Positions 35,660 through 45,829 of a DNA stretch of 64,000 bases are shown one piece after another. The position numbers and the translations under genes were made by a program. The notes below the pieces were generated by a model that worked only from the letters and a program-made list of their open reading frames with translations, did not search any database and had not been told where the DNA came from. How positions within the stretch are numbered: the first letter of the stretch is position 1; each line of letters starts with the position of its first letter. The stretch is from G963701675 sp963701675 (GTDB lineage: Bacteria; Planctomycetota; Planctomycetia; Gemmatales; Gemmataceae), in assembly GCA_963701675.1 (NCBI GenBank), contig OY969623.1:5146001-5210000 (forward strand), written 5' to 3'.

Positions 35660-36696
35660 ATGAAGCAACCGCCACGAGCCAATCGCACCGGCTCATTCAA
35701 ACCGATCAACGACAGCCTCGCCGACGACCATCGGCCGCCGATCACCAACGAACAGTTGGTGCAACAGATCAAGGAAACCGCCGACAAGTTGATCCGCGAT
35801 GGCGCCGAGCGCGGCGACGTCAAGCTTCTGAACACGACGCTGAAAGAACTGCGCTACGCCTTCAAGGTTTTTGCGCCTATCGTTCGCGCCGGAAGGTAAC
35901 AGTGTTCGGTTCGGCCCGCATGTCGCCGGAGCATCCCGCGTATCAACAAGCCATCGAGTTTGGCCGCCGCCTCGCCCAGGCGAATTTCATGGTGATCACC
36001 GGAGCTGCCAGCGGCATCATGGAAGCAGGCCACATCGGCGCCGGCCGGGATATGAGCATCGGCGTCAACATCTTGCTCCCGTTCGAGCAAGAGGCGAACT
36101 CGACCATCGCCGGTGATGCCAAGCTGATGCACCTGAAGTACTTCTTCACTCGCAAACTGCTGTTCGTCAAAGAGTCGGATGCAATCGCCCTGTTCCCCGG
36201 TGGATTCGGGACGCAGGACGAGGGCTTCGAGGCCCTGACTCTCATTCAAACCGGCAAGAGCCACCTCTTTCCCATCGTGATGGTGGACGAACCCGGCGGC
36301 GACTATTGGAAGCTTTGGAACGAGTATGTGGTCGAGGTGCTGGTGAAGCGCAGGATGTGCTCGCCGGCCGACACGGCACTATACAAGATCACGGATTCCG
36401 TCGATGAGGCGGTGACCGAGATCCGCAATTTCTATCGGGTCTACCACAGCATGCGTTACGTCCACCCGCACCTCATCCTCCGTTTGCAGCGCGTCCTGCC
36501 CGACCTATTACTGGAGCGCATCCAAACCGAGTTTGCCGACATCGTGGCTTCCGGGACGTTTGAACAGACCAGCGCCCTGCCGATCGAAGCCAACGACACC
36601 GGCTCGGCAGAACTCCCGCGCCTGAAATTCCACTTCGACCGCCGCAGCCTCGGCCGGCTGCGAATGATGGTGGATGTGATTAATCGGGAAGCGTAG
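35660..36696 (+). pseudogene. LOG-family (TIGR00730/lysine-decarboxylase-like) gene with a one-base frameshift
   Basis: Frame 1 from ATG 35660 reads LADDHRPPITNEQLVQQIKE and ends KVFAPIVRAGR at TAA 35897-35899. From about 35876 another frame supplies YRSRRKVTVFGSARMSPEHP, VITGAASGIMEAGHIGAG, ALFPGGFGTQDEGFEAL and continues to TAG 36694-36696. The PGGFGTxxE motif is the LOG signature (cytokinin riboside 5'-monophosphate phosphoribohydrolase fold). One missing base at TTGCGCCTATC (about 35874-35884) splits the gene. Mended length about 345 aa; the C-terminal extension beyond the LOG core is typical of planctomycete homologues. Confidence 0.85.
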
Positions 36697-36902
36697 GGGT
36701 GGTAATGGCGGAACTCGCCGGTTTCGCATCCGCTGAACCCGTTTCAACAGGGAATGTTTAGTTAGGCCGTGCGATTCGGGCAGTACGTATGGCGGTTGGC
36801 TGCACAGGCACTGCATGGGCGTCTGACTCGGCTTGAGATGCACTATGCGGGGCCTTCCGGGGATCGTACCAACCCAATTCCACTAACTTCCGGAGGGGTG
36901 TC

Positions 36903-38876
36903 ATGACGCGGGATACCTGGCGCAACGTGTTGGCTCGAAAAGCTGCGACGCCGCGAGGCACCTGCAAGCGGCGGACCGTGTCAGGACTTCGGCCGACGCT
37001 TGTGAAGCTCGAAGACCGCTTGGCCCCCGCCGTAATCCTTTGGGACGGCGGGCCGACCGGCACAGGGACCAACTGGCAAACCGCCGCAAACTGGGTCGGC
37101 GACATCCTTCCCGGCTCAGGCGACGACGCCCAAATCGACGAGGCGTTTGCCGGCGTCACCATTACCGTGACCAGTAGCGTCACCGTAAACAAGGTCACGA
37201 GTTTTGCATCGCTCGAAGTCACCAGTGGCCTTCTTGACATCGCCGCAGTCTCGTCCGCCTTTAATGATTTCACGTTAGCTGGCAGCGCGCTAACGGGCGG
37301 GGGAGACCTGACGGTTTTCGGCGAGTTTAATTGGTCCAGCGGCGTTATGAGCGGAAGCGGAAAAACCATCATACCCGAGGGCGGACATGGCGATCTCTCC
37401 GGCCCTGCTGTCAAACTTTTGGGCCGAACGTTGGAGAATGCGGGGACACTTGAATATTCAGGCGCCACGTTCCTATTTGGCCCATCGGCGGGCGCCCCCG
37501 GAAAACTGGACAACCTCGCGGGCGGTGTCTTCGACATCACCGGCGGGGGAAACATCCTTCAGAACAACGTGAATTCGGAGCATGAGATCAAGAACGCCGG
37601 CGTCTTCCGAAAGACGACGAACGGCGCGACGAGCACCGTTGGCATCCCCATTGATAACTCGGGCAGTTTTGACGTGCAGACCGGTACGGTGGCAGTCAGC
37701 GCGCCGTTCGCGCTTGGCGGATCCATAAACGTCGCGGGCGGCGCCTTGAATCTCAGCGGAGGCGGCAGCGCGCAGGGATTCTTTGTCCTGACCGCGGGGG
37801 CGGTCAACCTTACCGGCGGCACATTCACCCTTCAGAACGGCACGACCGGCTTGGGGTCGGGAATCTTGATCTTGGCCGGCGGGGCCCTTTCCGTCGATTC
37901 CGGATCGAGCGCCAGTGTATTAAAGCTCACGCAGCGCCGTGGGACCATAAGCGGAGACGGTGCTCTCACGGTAACGGGAGCGTTCACGTGGGCGGGCGGG
38001 CCGATGATAGGCGCCGGAAAGACGGTCGTCGGGGCGGGAGCGACCGGGATGATTTCGGGCGCCAACAGCAAGTTCCTCGGCCGAACTTTGGAAAATCGCG
38101 GAACGCTTTCCTACACCGGAAGCGGCGTCCGCTTTGGCATCGCCGGCGGGAACGGAGTCATCAGCAACATGGGCGGAAGCGTGTTCAATCTCAACGGCGA
38201 CGGGGACTTTGATGTTTCCCTCGGCGGCAGTCATCTCATCACCAACTCCGGAACCATGAACCGGTTCGGGTCGGGTGGCACGTCAATCGGCGCCGGGATA
38301 ACCGTCCTGAACATGGGCGCCGTCAACCTGAATGCCGGTACCCTGAGTATCACCGAGACGTATACACAGACTCTGGGCACGACAACCGTCACCGCCGGCA
38401 CGACGTTTTCGGCAATCGGCGGATGCGTGCAATCGGCGGGGCTGATCCATTTGAGTGGAGGAACGCTCGCGGCCAACGTCACGCTAAACGGAGGCAGCCT
38501 TCAGGGATTTGGAGCTGTGGACGGCAATCTCGTCAACAATGCGCAGGTCAACATCGGAGAGATTGGTGACATCGGCCTCCTGAACGTGAACGGGGATTAT
38601 ACCCAGATCGCGAATGGATCGTTGATTCTCGACTTGGCCGGCACAGGCCCCGGCGAGTTCGACAAACTGATCGTCGCGGGGACTGCGTCGCTGGACGGTA
38701 CCGTTAACATCGGTATCACCAATGGATTTTTCCCGTCGCAGGGCGACAGCTTCCAAGTCATGACCTTTGCATCAGTAAACGGCGACTTTTCGGAGTATCA
38801 CGGGCTGGACCTCGGCGACGGGCTAAGTCTCGATCCGGTCTTTGACCCCACCAGCCTGACGCTCGTTACGGTGTGA
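36903..38876 (+). CDS. Surface protein with LEDRLAP motif and beta-strand (PEP/autotransporter-like) repeats
   Basis: 657 aa, ATG 36903 after GGAGGGG. N-terminus VSGLRPTLVKLEDRLAPAVI is the planctomycete LExR motif. The body is Gly/Asn/Thr-rich beta solenoid: repeated LGRTLENxGTLxYxG and GSGKTIIPEG / GAGKTVVGAG units, and SGGTLAANVTLNGGSLQGFG, a motif also found in autotransporter passengers. C-terminal LNVNGDYTQIANGSLILDLAG and LIVAGTASLDGTVNI are autotransporter-associated repeat types. No outer-membrane barrel is visible. Probably exported. Confidence 0.82.
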   Translation: MTRDTWRNVLARKAATPRGTCKRRTVSGLRPTLVKLEDRLAPAVILWDGGPTGTGTNWQTAANWVGDILPGSGDDAQIDEAFAGVTITVTSSVTVNKVTSFASLEVTSGLLDIAAVSSAFNDFTLAGSALTGGGDLTVFGEFNWSSGVMSGSGKTIIPEGGHGDLSGPAVKLLGRTLENAGTLEYSGATFLFGPSAGAPGKLDNLAGGVFDITGGGNILQNNVNSEHEIKNAGVFRKTTNGATSTVGIPIDNSGSFDVQTGTVAVSAPFALGGSINVAGGALNLSGGGSAQGFFVLTAGAVNLTGGTFTLQNGTTGLGSGILILAGGALSVDSGSSASVLKLTQRRGTISGDGALTVTGAFTWAGGPMIGAGKTVVGAGATGMISGANSKFLGRTLENRGTLSYTGSGVRFGIAGGNGVISNMGGSVFNLNGDGDFDVSLGGSHLITNSGTMNRFGSGGTSIGAGITVLNMGAVNLNAGTLSITETYTQTLGTTTVTAGTTFSAIGGCVQSAGLIHLSGGTLAANVTLNGGSLQGFGAVDGNLVNNAQVNIGEIGDIGLLNVNGDYTQIANGSLILDLAGTGPGEFDKLIVAGTASLDGTVNIGITNGFFPSQGDSFQVMTFASVNGDFSEYHGLDLGDGLSLDPVFDPTSLTLVTV

Positions 38877-38954
38877 CCGATGGTCGCCGAGTGGCATCCC
38901 GGAACTACTCCTCGCCATCGCCGCCCATGACACCCGGTAGCATGGCGGGCACGC

Positions 38955-39620
38955 TCAATCTGTGGCTCGCCTGCTCTTCCTGACCTTTGCTCTCGAAAGA
39001 ATCTTCGAGCCTTTCTCCGTGACCGTGAACGCGGTGGAATTTCCCTGAGGAACTACTTTGATCAATGCGAGGCGCCTGAGCAACAGGGCGGCAGCCGGCG
39101 TGCCGATCTCGGCGAGCGGACAGGTTGCGCTACATGCCATAAGGAGTCGGCCAGCCTCCTCGATAAGCGATCGGTCGGTGCGCAGGCGATAGGCCCACAG
39201 ACCCAGTGCCTGAAAGACGCTGCTGGGGCCGGCTAGGAGAAGCACGCCACTTCCTCCAAGAGCATGGCGGGGACTGAAGTAAAGCAAGCCAGGCGATGCA
39301 AGACTGAGTTGCGTTAGCAACCATTGCTGGTCGGTTAAACGTGGAAGCCCAGCCAATGGATCGACCTGCCGCCAGGCCGACCAAGCGGCCACGACAAAGA
39401 AGACTCCCGCCAGGAACGCACCGAAGTGCCACGGTCGAAGATTAAATGAACCGGCGACTCCCCAACCGACGACCCAACCAACGCCAAACAAAAAGCCAAA
39501 AGTAAAGAACGAGAAGACTATTCCCAGTAGGGCTTTGACCAAAGCCTCAAGCACAAGCTCACGGTTGTGACGCCGCACCAGGTCATGCAGACGACTGGCG
39601 ATTTGTTGCGTGTTGTTCAT
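38955..39620 (-). CDS. Membrane protein of unknown function
   Basis: 221 aa from ATG 39620, with AAGGAGG just before it. Three or so membrane segments: LLGIVFSFFTFGFLFGVGWVV, FGAFLAGVFFVVAAW, and a weaker one at GGSGVLLLAGPSSVFQALG. The C-terminal part (AALLLRRLALIKVVPQGNST) resembles a winged-helix, including TEKGSKIL. No family recognised. Bases 39621-39946 upstream hold no gene that I can see. Confidence 0.72.
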   Translation of the reverse strand: MNNTQQIASRLHDLVRRHNRELVLEALVKALLGIVFSFFTFGFLFGVGWVVGWGVAGSFNLRPWHFGAFLAGVFFVVAAWSAWRQVDPLAGLPRLTDQQWLLTQLSLASPGLLYFSPRHALGGSGVLLLAGPSSVFQALGLWAYRLRTDRSLIEEAGRLLMACSATCPLAEIGTPAAALLLRRLALIKVVPQGNSTAFTVTEKGSKILSRAKVRKSRRATD

Positions 39621-39946
39621 ATCCTCCTTCACCTTTCGGCCTGTCGTCAGCGGTGGAGGGTCGAGCCCTGGAGGCAGAACGCGGCCAGCAGGAACAACGC
39701 CGGGATTGTGAAACGAGAACGCATCGCACACACTCGATTCGTTACGGGTAAGGCCGGCGAACTTATCATAAGAAATCGAGCATTCTTGTGTTTCTCTTGA
39801 TCCACGTCCAGAAATACCTCCGTGGGGTACGATGAGGTTCGGCCCGGGGTCGCGTCATTCGACGTGTTACATTGTCATCCTCTAGACGCGGCGGTTGGAC
39901 ATGGTAAACTCCATGCGAGAATCCTTCCTGTTAAGTGAACACCGTT

Positions 39947-42900
39947 ATGCCAGACTCGACCGACCATTCGCCGAGCGCCGGCAAAGTCGACCTCGACCGA
40001 ACTACCGATGCCGTCACACCGGTAAGCCCCGAGGCGACCACCGATCAGCACAAGTCCGGGACGCTTACTGAACTGTATCCCCCTAGCTCATGGAGCGAGA
40101 GTACTCAGGCCCGCTATCGAATCCTTAGGCCGCACGCAACCGGCGGATTGGGGGAAGTCTTTGTCGCAGAGGACATGGAACTACACCGAGAAGTGGCCCT
40201 GAAAGAGATCCGGCCACAACACGCCCACGACATTGCTAGCCGCAATCGATTCGTTCGAGAAGCAGAGATCACCGGCCGGTTGGAACATCCCGGCATCGTT
40301 CCGATTTACGGCCTGGGTATCCATCCCGATGGCCGACCGTTCTACGCCATGCGCTTCATCAAGGGTGACAATCTCAAAGAAGAGACTACTCGCTTCCACA
40401 ATGCCGACGTTCCCGGCCGCGATCAAGGTGAACGAAGCTTGGCCATGCGCGCATTGCTGCGTCGGTTTGTCGACGTTTGCAATGCGGTGGCGTATGCGCA
40501 CAGTCGAGGCGTGTTGCACCGCGATCTGAAGCCGGCCAACGTCATGGTCGGGGTCTATGGCGAGACTTTTGTTGTCGATTGGGGATTGGCAAAGGCAGGA
40601 ATTGGGGATCAGGACGTAGAAGTCGGAGGTCAGTCGGAGGTTGGAAACCAGAAGTCAGAGGTCGGAGGTCAAAAGTCCTACGCGACAGATTCCGAAACGC
40701 AGGCGGGATCGGCATTGGGAACGCCCGGATTCATGAGCCCGGAACAAGCGGCGGGGCGTCTCGAGGACATTGGGCCCACCAGTGATGTGTATAGCCTGGG
40801 CGCTACGCTGTACTATTTGCTCACAGGGTCCGGCCCATTTCGTGACATCGGATTCGAGACTGCAATCGAATGGACCCGAAGCGGTCACTTCCCACGACCA
40901 AGCAAGATCAAAACGAATGTTCCGCGTGCGCTGGAAGCCGTGTGTCTGAAGGCGATGGCGACGCGGCCCGAGGATCGTTATCAAACCGCACGCGACCTGT
41001 CCGACGACATCGAGCACTGGTTGGCCGACGAACCGGTGGCGGCGTACGGCGAGCCGTGGCGCATTCGATTGGCACGTTGGGGTCGCCGACACCGAACGGT
41101 AGTCGCGGCGGCCGCGGCACTACTACTGACCGCAGTCATCGGACTAACTATCGGCCTCTTGGCAGTCAACCTCGAGCGAACCCGTACCCAGGAGGAGAAA
41201 GAACGGGCCGAGACAGCGCTGGCTTCCGAGGAAGCTGCCCGAAAGCGCACACGCCAGGCCTTGGACGACATGACCTCCCAGGTCATTGAAAACTGGATGG
41301 CCCGGAAGGACAAGTTGGAGCCGGCCCAGCAGGAATTCCTCGACAAAGCCCTGGCGTCCTATGAAGAGTTCACCCGCGAAACGGGCGATCGCCAGGAAGT
41401 CCGCCGGGGCGTTGCCGGCGCGCATGGGCGTGTCGGCAGGATCCACAACACGCTGGGCCGTATGGGCGCTGCCGAAGCCGCGTTCCGCCGCTCCGTGGAG
41501 CTCTTTGAGCAGCTGGCCGCCGATTTCCCGTCGGAGGCGGATTATCGCAGACAATGTGCCGGCGGCCACCACAACCTGGGCGTCCTGCTGGTGGGTACCG
41601 GCCGTTTCAAGGAAGGCGAGGAATGTTATCGCAAAGCTCTCGATATACGAAAGCGGCTGGTCGACGAATTTCCTGAGAAGCCTCTTTATCGAAACGATGT
41701 GGCGCGAAATCACAATCTGCTAGGCAATCTCTACGCCGAGCGAGCACAATGGAACGACGCCGAGGCGGCGTTTAGGGAAGCGGTGGCCATTCAAAAACAA
41801 CTAGTCGCCGATGTTCCCCAAGAAGCTCGCTACCGCAGTGACCTAGCGCTGACTTACTTTAACCTCGGCCCTCCGCTGGTGAAATTAAACCGACACAGCG
41901 ATGCCGATGCGGCCTACCGTGAATCGATTGCGTTGCTGCGACAGCTTGTCGAGGAGTCCCCCGCTCAAACAGAGGAACAAAGGAGGCTGGCGAGATCTCT
42001 CGGTAATCTGGGGGTATTACTCACAGAGGCCGGCCAAATGGATGAAGCCCAGAAAGCCTATCGCGAAGCGCTCGTAATCCGGAAACGACTGGCCGACGAT
42101 TTTCCGGCCGTGGCCTCCTATCGACACGAGCTGTCGGTCGCGTATCGAAATCTCGCCGATCACCTGCGAAATACTGATCGGCCCGACGAGGCAGAACCCG
42201 CGCACCAGGCGGCGATCTCACTCGGCAAACAACTCGTCGCCGACCACCCCGGGATAACCACATATCGAGATGGGCTTGCCGACAGCTACCTCAGTCTTGG
42301 AGTCTTCCTGTATCAGCGGGGCCGCCTGTCCGAGTCCGAGGCCGCATATCGGGAATGCCTGGCGATTAAGAAGCAGCTCGCCGCCGAATTTCCGATGAAC
42401 CCCACTTACCGACACGAAGTCGTCATGGCGCAATACAACCTCGGTCTCATCTACCAACGCTTGGGCCGCATACAGGAGGCCGAGGCGAGCTATCGGGACG
42501 CCGTCGCCATTCTAAAGCAACTCGTTGCCGAATACCCTTCGTCGCCTCGGTACAAATCTCACTTGGTCGTGTGTCAAACCGGTCTCGGCGAGCTCGTTTC
42601 AAACGATCGGCCAGCGGAAGCGGAGGCGGCGTACCGGGAGGCGCTGGCCGTGCAACAAAAACTAGTCGCCGAGTTTCCGAACACGCCGCAGTATCGTCAA
42701 GAGCTCGGCGTTTCGCATCAAAGCCTGGCCGACCTACTCCAACGAGCTAGTCGGCTGCAAGAAGCGGAGGTAGCGTTGACAGACGCCCGGGCCATCCGAG
42801 AGAAACTTGTGGTCGATTTCCCGAACTCGTCTCACTACCGTTTCGAGCTGGCGAGCACTCTGAACGCTCTCGCGCGACTCAAACTGGACGCGCGCCGGTT

Positions 42901-43366
42901 TGCCGAGGCCAGGGCTCTGCTCGAACAGGCCCAGCCCCAGTTCGATGCGGCCCTCAAGGCCAACCCCAATGGGCCGGGATATCGCCCGAAAGGCCGCGGC
43001 CATCGCGCCCTGCTCGCCCAAGTCTTTGCCGGCACTGCCGATTACGACTCGGCCATGCGCACCGCGGAAGAAATTGCCAAACTCGGCTGGGAGCCGGCGG
43101 CCGACATCTACAACGCCGCGTGCGCCTTCGCTCGGTGCGGCCTTGTAGTGGATAGCGATCAAGAGCTTTCCGAAGCCGACCGCCGCAAACACACCGCCGC
43201 ATTCGCCGACCGTGCGGTTCTGGCGCTCAAGGACGCGATTGAAAAGGGCTTCAAGGACGTTGACAAACTGAAAAAGGACAAAGATCTTGAGGCACTGCGC
43301 TCGCGCGATGACTTCCAGAAGTTAATCACGGAGCTGGAATCGAAGATAAGACCCGATGGGAGATGA
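39947..43366 (+). CDS. Ser/Thr protein kinase with TPR array
   Basis: 1139 aa from ATG 39947 (an upstream GTG at 39935 is also possible). Kinase: glycine loop ATGGLGEVFVAEDMELHREV, ALKEI with the ATP Lys, HRDLKPANVMVG catalytic loop, VDWGLAK in place of DFG, and GTPGFMSPEQAAGR. Between DWGLAK and GTPGF there is an inserted low-complexity stretch (EVGGQSEVGNQKSEVGGQKS), encoded by a repeat. A membrane segment follows (VVAAAAALLLTAVIGLTIGLL), then a helix and about ten TPR-like units (e.g. AEAAFRRSVELFEQLAADFP). The kinase faces the cytoplasm and the TPRs lie outside or in a paryphoplasm-type space. Typical planctomycete architecture. Confidence 0.92.
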   Translation: MPDSTDHSPSAGKVDLDRTTDAVTPVSPEATTDQHKSGTLTELYPPSSWSESTQARYRILRPHATGGLGEVFVAEDMELHREVALKEIRPQHAHDIASRNRFVREAEITGRLEHPGIVPIYGLGIHPDGRPFYAMRFIKGDNLKEETTRFHNADVPGRDQGERSLAMRALLRRFVDVCNAVAYAHSRGVLHRDLKPANVMVGVYGETFVVDWGLAKAGIGDQDVEVGGQSEVGNQKSEVGGQKSYATDSETQAGSALGTPGFMSPEQAAGRLEDIGPTSDVYSLGATLYYLLTGSGPFRDIGFETAIEWTRSGHFPRPSKIKTNVPRALEAVCLKAMATRPEDRYQTARDLSDDIEHWLADEPVAAYGEPWRIRLARWGRRHRTVVAAAAALLLTAVIGLTIGLLAVNLERTRTQEEKERAETALASEEAARKRTRQALDDMTSQVIENWMARKDKLEPAQQEFLDKALASYEEFTRETGDRQEVRRGVAGAHGRVGRIHNTLGRMGAAEAAFRRSVELFEQLAADFPSEADYRRQCAGGHHNLGVLLVGTGRFKEGEECYRKALDIRKRLVDEFPEKPLYRNDVARNHNLLGNLYAERAQWNDAEAAFREAVAIQKQLVADVPQEARYRSDLALTYFNLGPPLVKLNRHSDADAAYRESIALLRQLVEESPAQTEEQRRLARSLGNLGVLLTEAGQMDEAQKAYREALVIRKRLADDFPAVASYRHELSVAYRNLADHLRNTDRPDEAEPAHQAAISLGKQLVADHPGITTYRDGLADSYLSLGVFLYQRGRLSESEAAYRECLAIKKQLAAEFPMNPTYRHEVVMAQYNLGLIYQRLGRIQEAEASYRDAVAILKQLVAEYPSSPRYKSHLVVCQTGLGELVSNDRPAEAEAAYREALAVQQKLVAEFPNTPQYRQELGVSHQSLADLLQRASRLQEAEVALTDARAIREKLVVDFPNSSHYRFELASTLNALARLKLDARRFAEARALLEQAQPQFDAALKANPNGPGYRPKGRGHRALLAQVFAGTADYDSAMRTAEEIAKLGWEPAADIYNAACAFARCGLVVDSDQELSEADRRKHTAAFADRAVLALKDAIEKGFKDVDKLKKDKDLEALRSRDDFQKLITELESKIRPDGR

Positions 43367-43924
43367 GCTTCAACCAGGATGGCGAGCCGGGAGTGTCAGC
43401 GACCGGAGGAACCGTCAAGGCTACGAAACGTCGCTTCCGGCACGTTTGAACAGACCAGCGCCCTGCCTCGCCATCGCCGGTCATGACGTCCGGTAGCATG
43501 GACCTGTTTTGACACCCATATGTCAAACATGAACTGACACCGATTCTTCGCAACCTCGAACGTGCACGGGTGATTGGCGACAAGTCTCCGTTCGTCCGCC
43601 CGCCTGGGATCATTGCTGCCTTCGACCGAAAAAAACAGTCCACTTGCCTTCACGGTTTTCAATCCATATGGTAAGACGGGAGCCCAGTTCAGTTTGGCTC
43701 CGATGAATAGGAATAGTAATCGTCGGATGACTAGATGACGGGTAACCCGGCTGTGCCGGGGGGGATCCGTTGAATACGTCAGCGTATTCCACCACCTCTT
43801 TTCGTTCATATCGGCGCAGGCTAACCTCATATAAATTCGATTCCTGTGGGATCGAATCATCGACGCCGGCCCAACCCTTCTTCGAAGGGTCAGCGGGCGA
43901 TAGGGTCTCCAGACTAGGAGTTTC
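43367..43924. other. Mosaic intergenic region
   Basis: No gene is supported here. It consists of an arm of the GAGCCGGGAG palindrome family (43382-43410), a 35-base piece matching the LOG gene at 36547-36581 with one mismatch (43433-43467), a piece resembling 38910-38945 (43466-43503), and a direct repeat at 43721-43763 with a hairpin (GTTGAATACGTCAGCGTATTC). Confidence 0.7.
43721..43763 (+). repeat. Direct repeat flanking the secreted-protein gene (left copy)
   Basis: 43721-43763 and 44541-44583 agree at 41 of 43 bases, beginning CGTCGGATGACTAGATGA and containing CCCGGCTGTGCCGGG, a small hairpin. The two copies bound the gene at 43925-44497. Confidence 0.85.
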
Positions 43925-44497
43925 ATGATGATGTGTCTCTCGAAATGGATCAGCGCAACGGTGGCGATCGTTTTGTTGACAGGTACCGTTGCGGCGGCGG
44001 ACACCGTCGCTGGCGGTAAGGTCAAGTCGATCAATGCCGACAACAAGACGTTTGTCCTCACCGATCGTGCGGACAAGGACCACACTTTCAAGCTCGACGA
44101 CAACTTTGTCGTCAACCGGGCGGGCAAGGAAGGCAAGAGCGACTTGGAGGTGGGCGACGCGATCAACATTTGCTACGACAAAAGCCCTTCGACTTGGACC
44201 GCCCATTACATCCTCGTCCAGGAAGGCAAGTCCAAGAATTGCGAACTGATTCGCGGCACCGTCAAGAGCTACGACGCGGATAAGAAGGAGCTCACCTTCA
44301 CCAACGAAAGCCGCAAGAGTTCGACGTACTCGATGGGCAACGCCATGGTGCGCCTCAACATGGAAGACATCAAGATCGAGAACGTCAAGATCGGCGGACC
44401 TGTCCTCATCATCGTTGACACGGTCGAAGCCAAACCGATTCTGCGAAGCGTGATGGTCGATCGTCGTGCGGAGCGCGATGCCAATCTCCCAAACTAA
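43925..44497 (+). CDS. Secreted protein with two similar beta-domains
   Basis: 190 aa. Signal peptide LSKWISATVAIVLLTGTVAAA. The mature protein has two similar segments: GGKVKSINADNKTFVLTDRA and RGTVKSYDADKKELTFTNES, each followed by a charged strand, as in DUF5666-like small beta barrels. It is exported; ligand unknown. Three ATGs occur at the start (43925, 43928, 43934). The gene is enclosed by a 43-base direct repeat. Confidence 0.75.
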   Translation: MMMCLSKWISATVAIVLLTGTVAAADTVAGGKVKSINADNKTFVLTDRADKDHTFKLDDNFVVNRAGKEGKSDLEVGDAINICYDKSPSTWTAHYILVQEGKSKNCELIRGTVKSYDADKKELTFTNESRKSSTYSMGNAMVRLNMEDIKIENVKIGGPVLIIVDTVEAKPILRSVMVDRRAERDANLPN

Positions 44498-44540
44498 GTC
44501 AGATAGAACTGATTTCGCTTGAAAGGATTGGTTCTTACGT

Positions 44541-44583
44541 CGTCGGATGACTAGATGAAGGGTAACTCGGCTGTGCCGGGGGG
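44541..44583 (+). repeat. Direct repeat flanking the secreted-protein gene (right copy)
   Basis: Second copy of the repeat at 43721-43763 (41 of 43 identical). It is followed by a strong terminator-like hairpin, whereas the left copy is followed by a different, weaker hairpin. Confidence 0.85.
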
Positions 44584-44599
44584 CCCGTTAACGAGTATG

Positions 44600-44648
44600 C
44601 CGACGTGGTGGAACACCGAAAGGTGTTCCACCACGTCGGTTGTTTTTT
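44600..44648 (+). terminator. Intrinsic terminator after the secreted-protein gene
   Basis: Perfect 18-bp stem CCGACGTGGTGGAACACC / GGTGTTCCACCACGTCGG with a GAAA tetraloop (44600-44639), followed by TTGTTTTTTC. A strong plus-strand Rho-independent terminator about 100 bases after the stop. Confidence 0.85.
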
Positions 44649-44886
44649 CACTTATGGTAGCGCCAGGCGTGACAGTGATTCGCGCGGGGGTCGAAGTGGT
44701 CGTAACGAGGAAAAGCCTGGAATCTATTGTCGTGAGGCCCGCGGCGGCTTCGAGCGCGTGCCCAACGTCTTCGCTGATTGTACAAGCGACCGCCCGTCGT
44801 AACCTTCAAGACATCCCGACGCGATTGGCAGGCCCCGCAAAAAGCGCGACGTGCCACTCGGGTGCTCGCCTGCGGAGGATGTGCCC

Positions 44887-45075
44887 ATGAAAGGTCCCCA
44901 TCGGGCGAGATTGGACGTGCGCAGGATATGGGAGTGTCCCGGTTGTCAGCGGCGAGAACTGACAGGCGGCGATGTTGTCAATCGTTTATGTAGCTGTCTT
45001 GCCGAGCAGAATGGGCAACAGACGTGGATGAAATTGATTGAAGAAAGGCCAAAGCTTCCGAAAGCATCTCCATAA
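44887..45075 (+). CDS. Small Zn-ribbon-like protein
   Basis: 62 aa, ATG 44887 with GGAGG ten bases upstream. Contains WECPGCQRRELTGG and RLCSCLA, a CxxC...CxC set that could bind zinc. No signal peptide. Similar short CPxC proteins are frequent in planctomycetes; function unknown. The 240 bases upstream hold no gene. Confidence 0.65.
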   Translation: MKGPHRARLDVRRIWECPGCQRRELTGGDVVNRLCSCLAEQNGQQTWMKLIEERPKLPKASP

Positions 45076-45180
45076 GGCGACCACCCGACGCCCCGCCAAA
45101 GTCCCTGTAAATGGCGCATGTGGCCTGCCCATTGGGCGAGGCGATAATGCCGGAACGAGGCAATCGTAGAGAGCAGATCA

Positions 45181-45375
45181 ATGGCTAAATGCTGGCGATG
45201 TGGCGGGGGTAGGACAATCACCATGACCACGACGGGAACCCATGTCCTTCCTTGTCCCACCTGTGGCGGGTTTGGGGAATCACCCTCGGAACCGGAAGAC
45301 AACAGCAACGTTGTGGTTTTGCAACACAGTGAATTGAAGGAATCGGCAGCAAAACCTGTCGCAGACGATCTTTGA
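45181..45375 (+). CDS. Small protein with DnaJ-type zinc finger
   Basis: 64 aa, ATG 45181. CWRCGGGRTI and LPCPTCGGFGES match the CxxCxGxG repeats of the DnaJ zinc-finger. The C-terminal half is unstructured-looking. It may be a stand-alone zinc-ribbon. It follows the previous Zn-ribbon gene by 105 bases. Confidence 0.65.
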   Translation: MAKCWRCGGGRTITMTTTGTHVLPCPTCGGFGESPSEPEDNSNVVVLQHSELKESAAKPVADDL

Positions 45376-45529
45376 TGTGCGTAGGCAATCCTACCGTGCG
45401 AGATCGACCGCCGTGACGGGCAACCCGGTGGCTCGCGTTGACGAGTGCTTTTTTGGTGACCACACATGGCAGACGGAAGAGAAACGTCGAGGGCTCCATC
45501 AGCCTTCGGTTGAAGGTGAAGGAACAAGG

Positions 45530-45724
45530 ATGACAATAAAGAAAACACTCCGCACCAGAGAGAATGAACTGCGGGTCCTGCTGGCGTCGCCGGCTGGCCA
45601 ACAAGAACTCGAGCAACTGACCTCTCGCTATCACGAAGTTAGTGGCAAGCCGAAACCGCCATGGGCCTCCGCAATCACCTACATCCTCGTACACGAGCGG
45701 GGGCAAGGATTAATCAGCGCTTGA
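45530..45724 (+). CDS. Small hypothetical protein
   Basis: 64 aa from ATG 45530, with GAAGGAACAAGG upstream. Basic/helical N-terminus (MTIKKTLRTRENELR) and LASPAGQQELEQLTSRYHEV; the end is hydrophobic-aromatic (WASAITYILVHERG). No family recognised. Confidence 0.6.
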   Translation: MTIKKTLRTRENELRVLLASPAGQQELEQLTSRYHEVSGKPKPPWASAITYILVHERGQGLISA

Positions 45725-45829
45725 CCGCGCACCCCATCGGGAAGGGGTCGCCGAGCCCGCCGCCGCGCAGCCAAGCGGGCACGGCGTGTCGGTCGCGCCT
45801 TTAGTGCGTCGGATCGTCGTCGCAGACGG

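Noticed and set aside
43396..44206. Minus-strand frames of 257 and 198 codons
   Set aside because: They cross intergenic repeats and run antisense to a secreted protein with a clear signal peptide.
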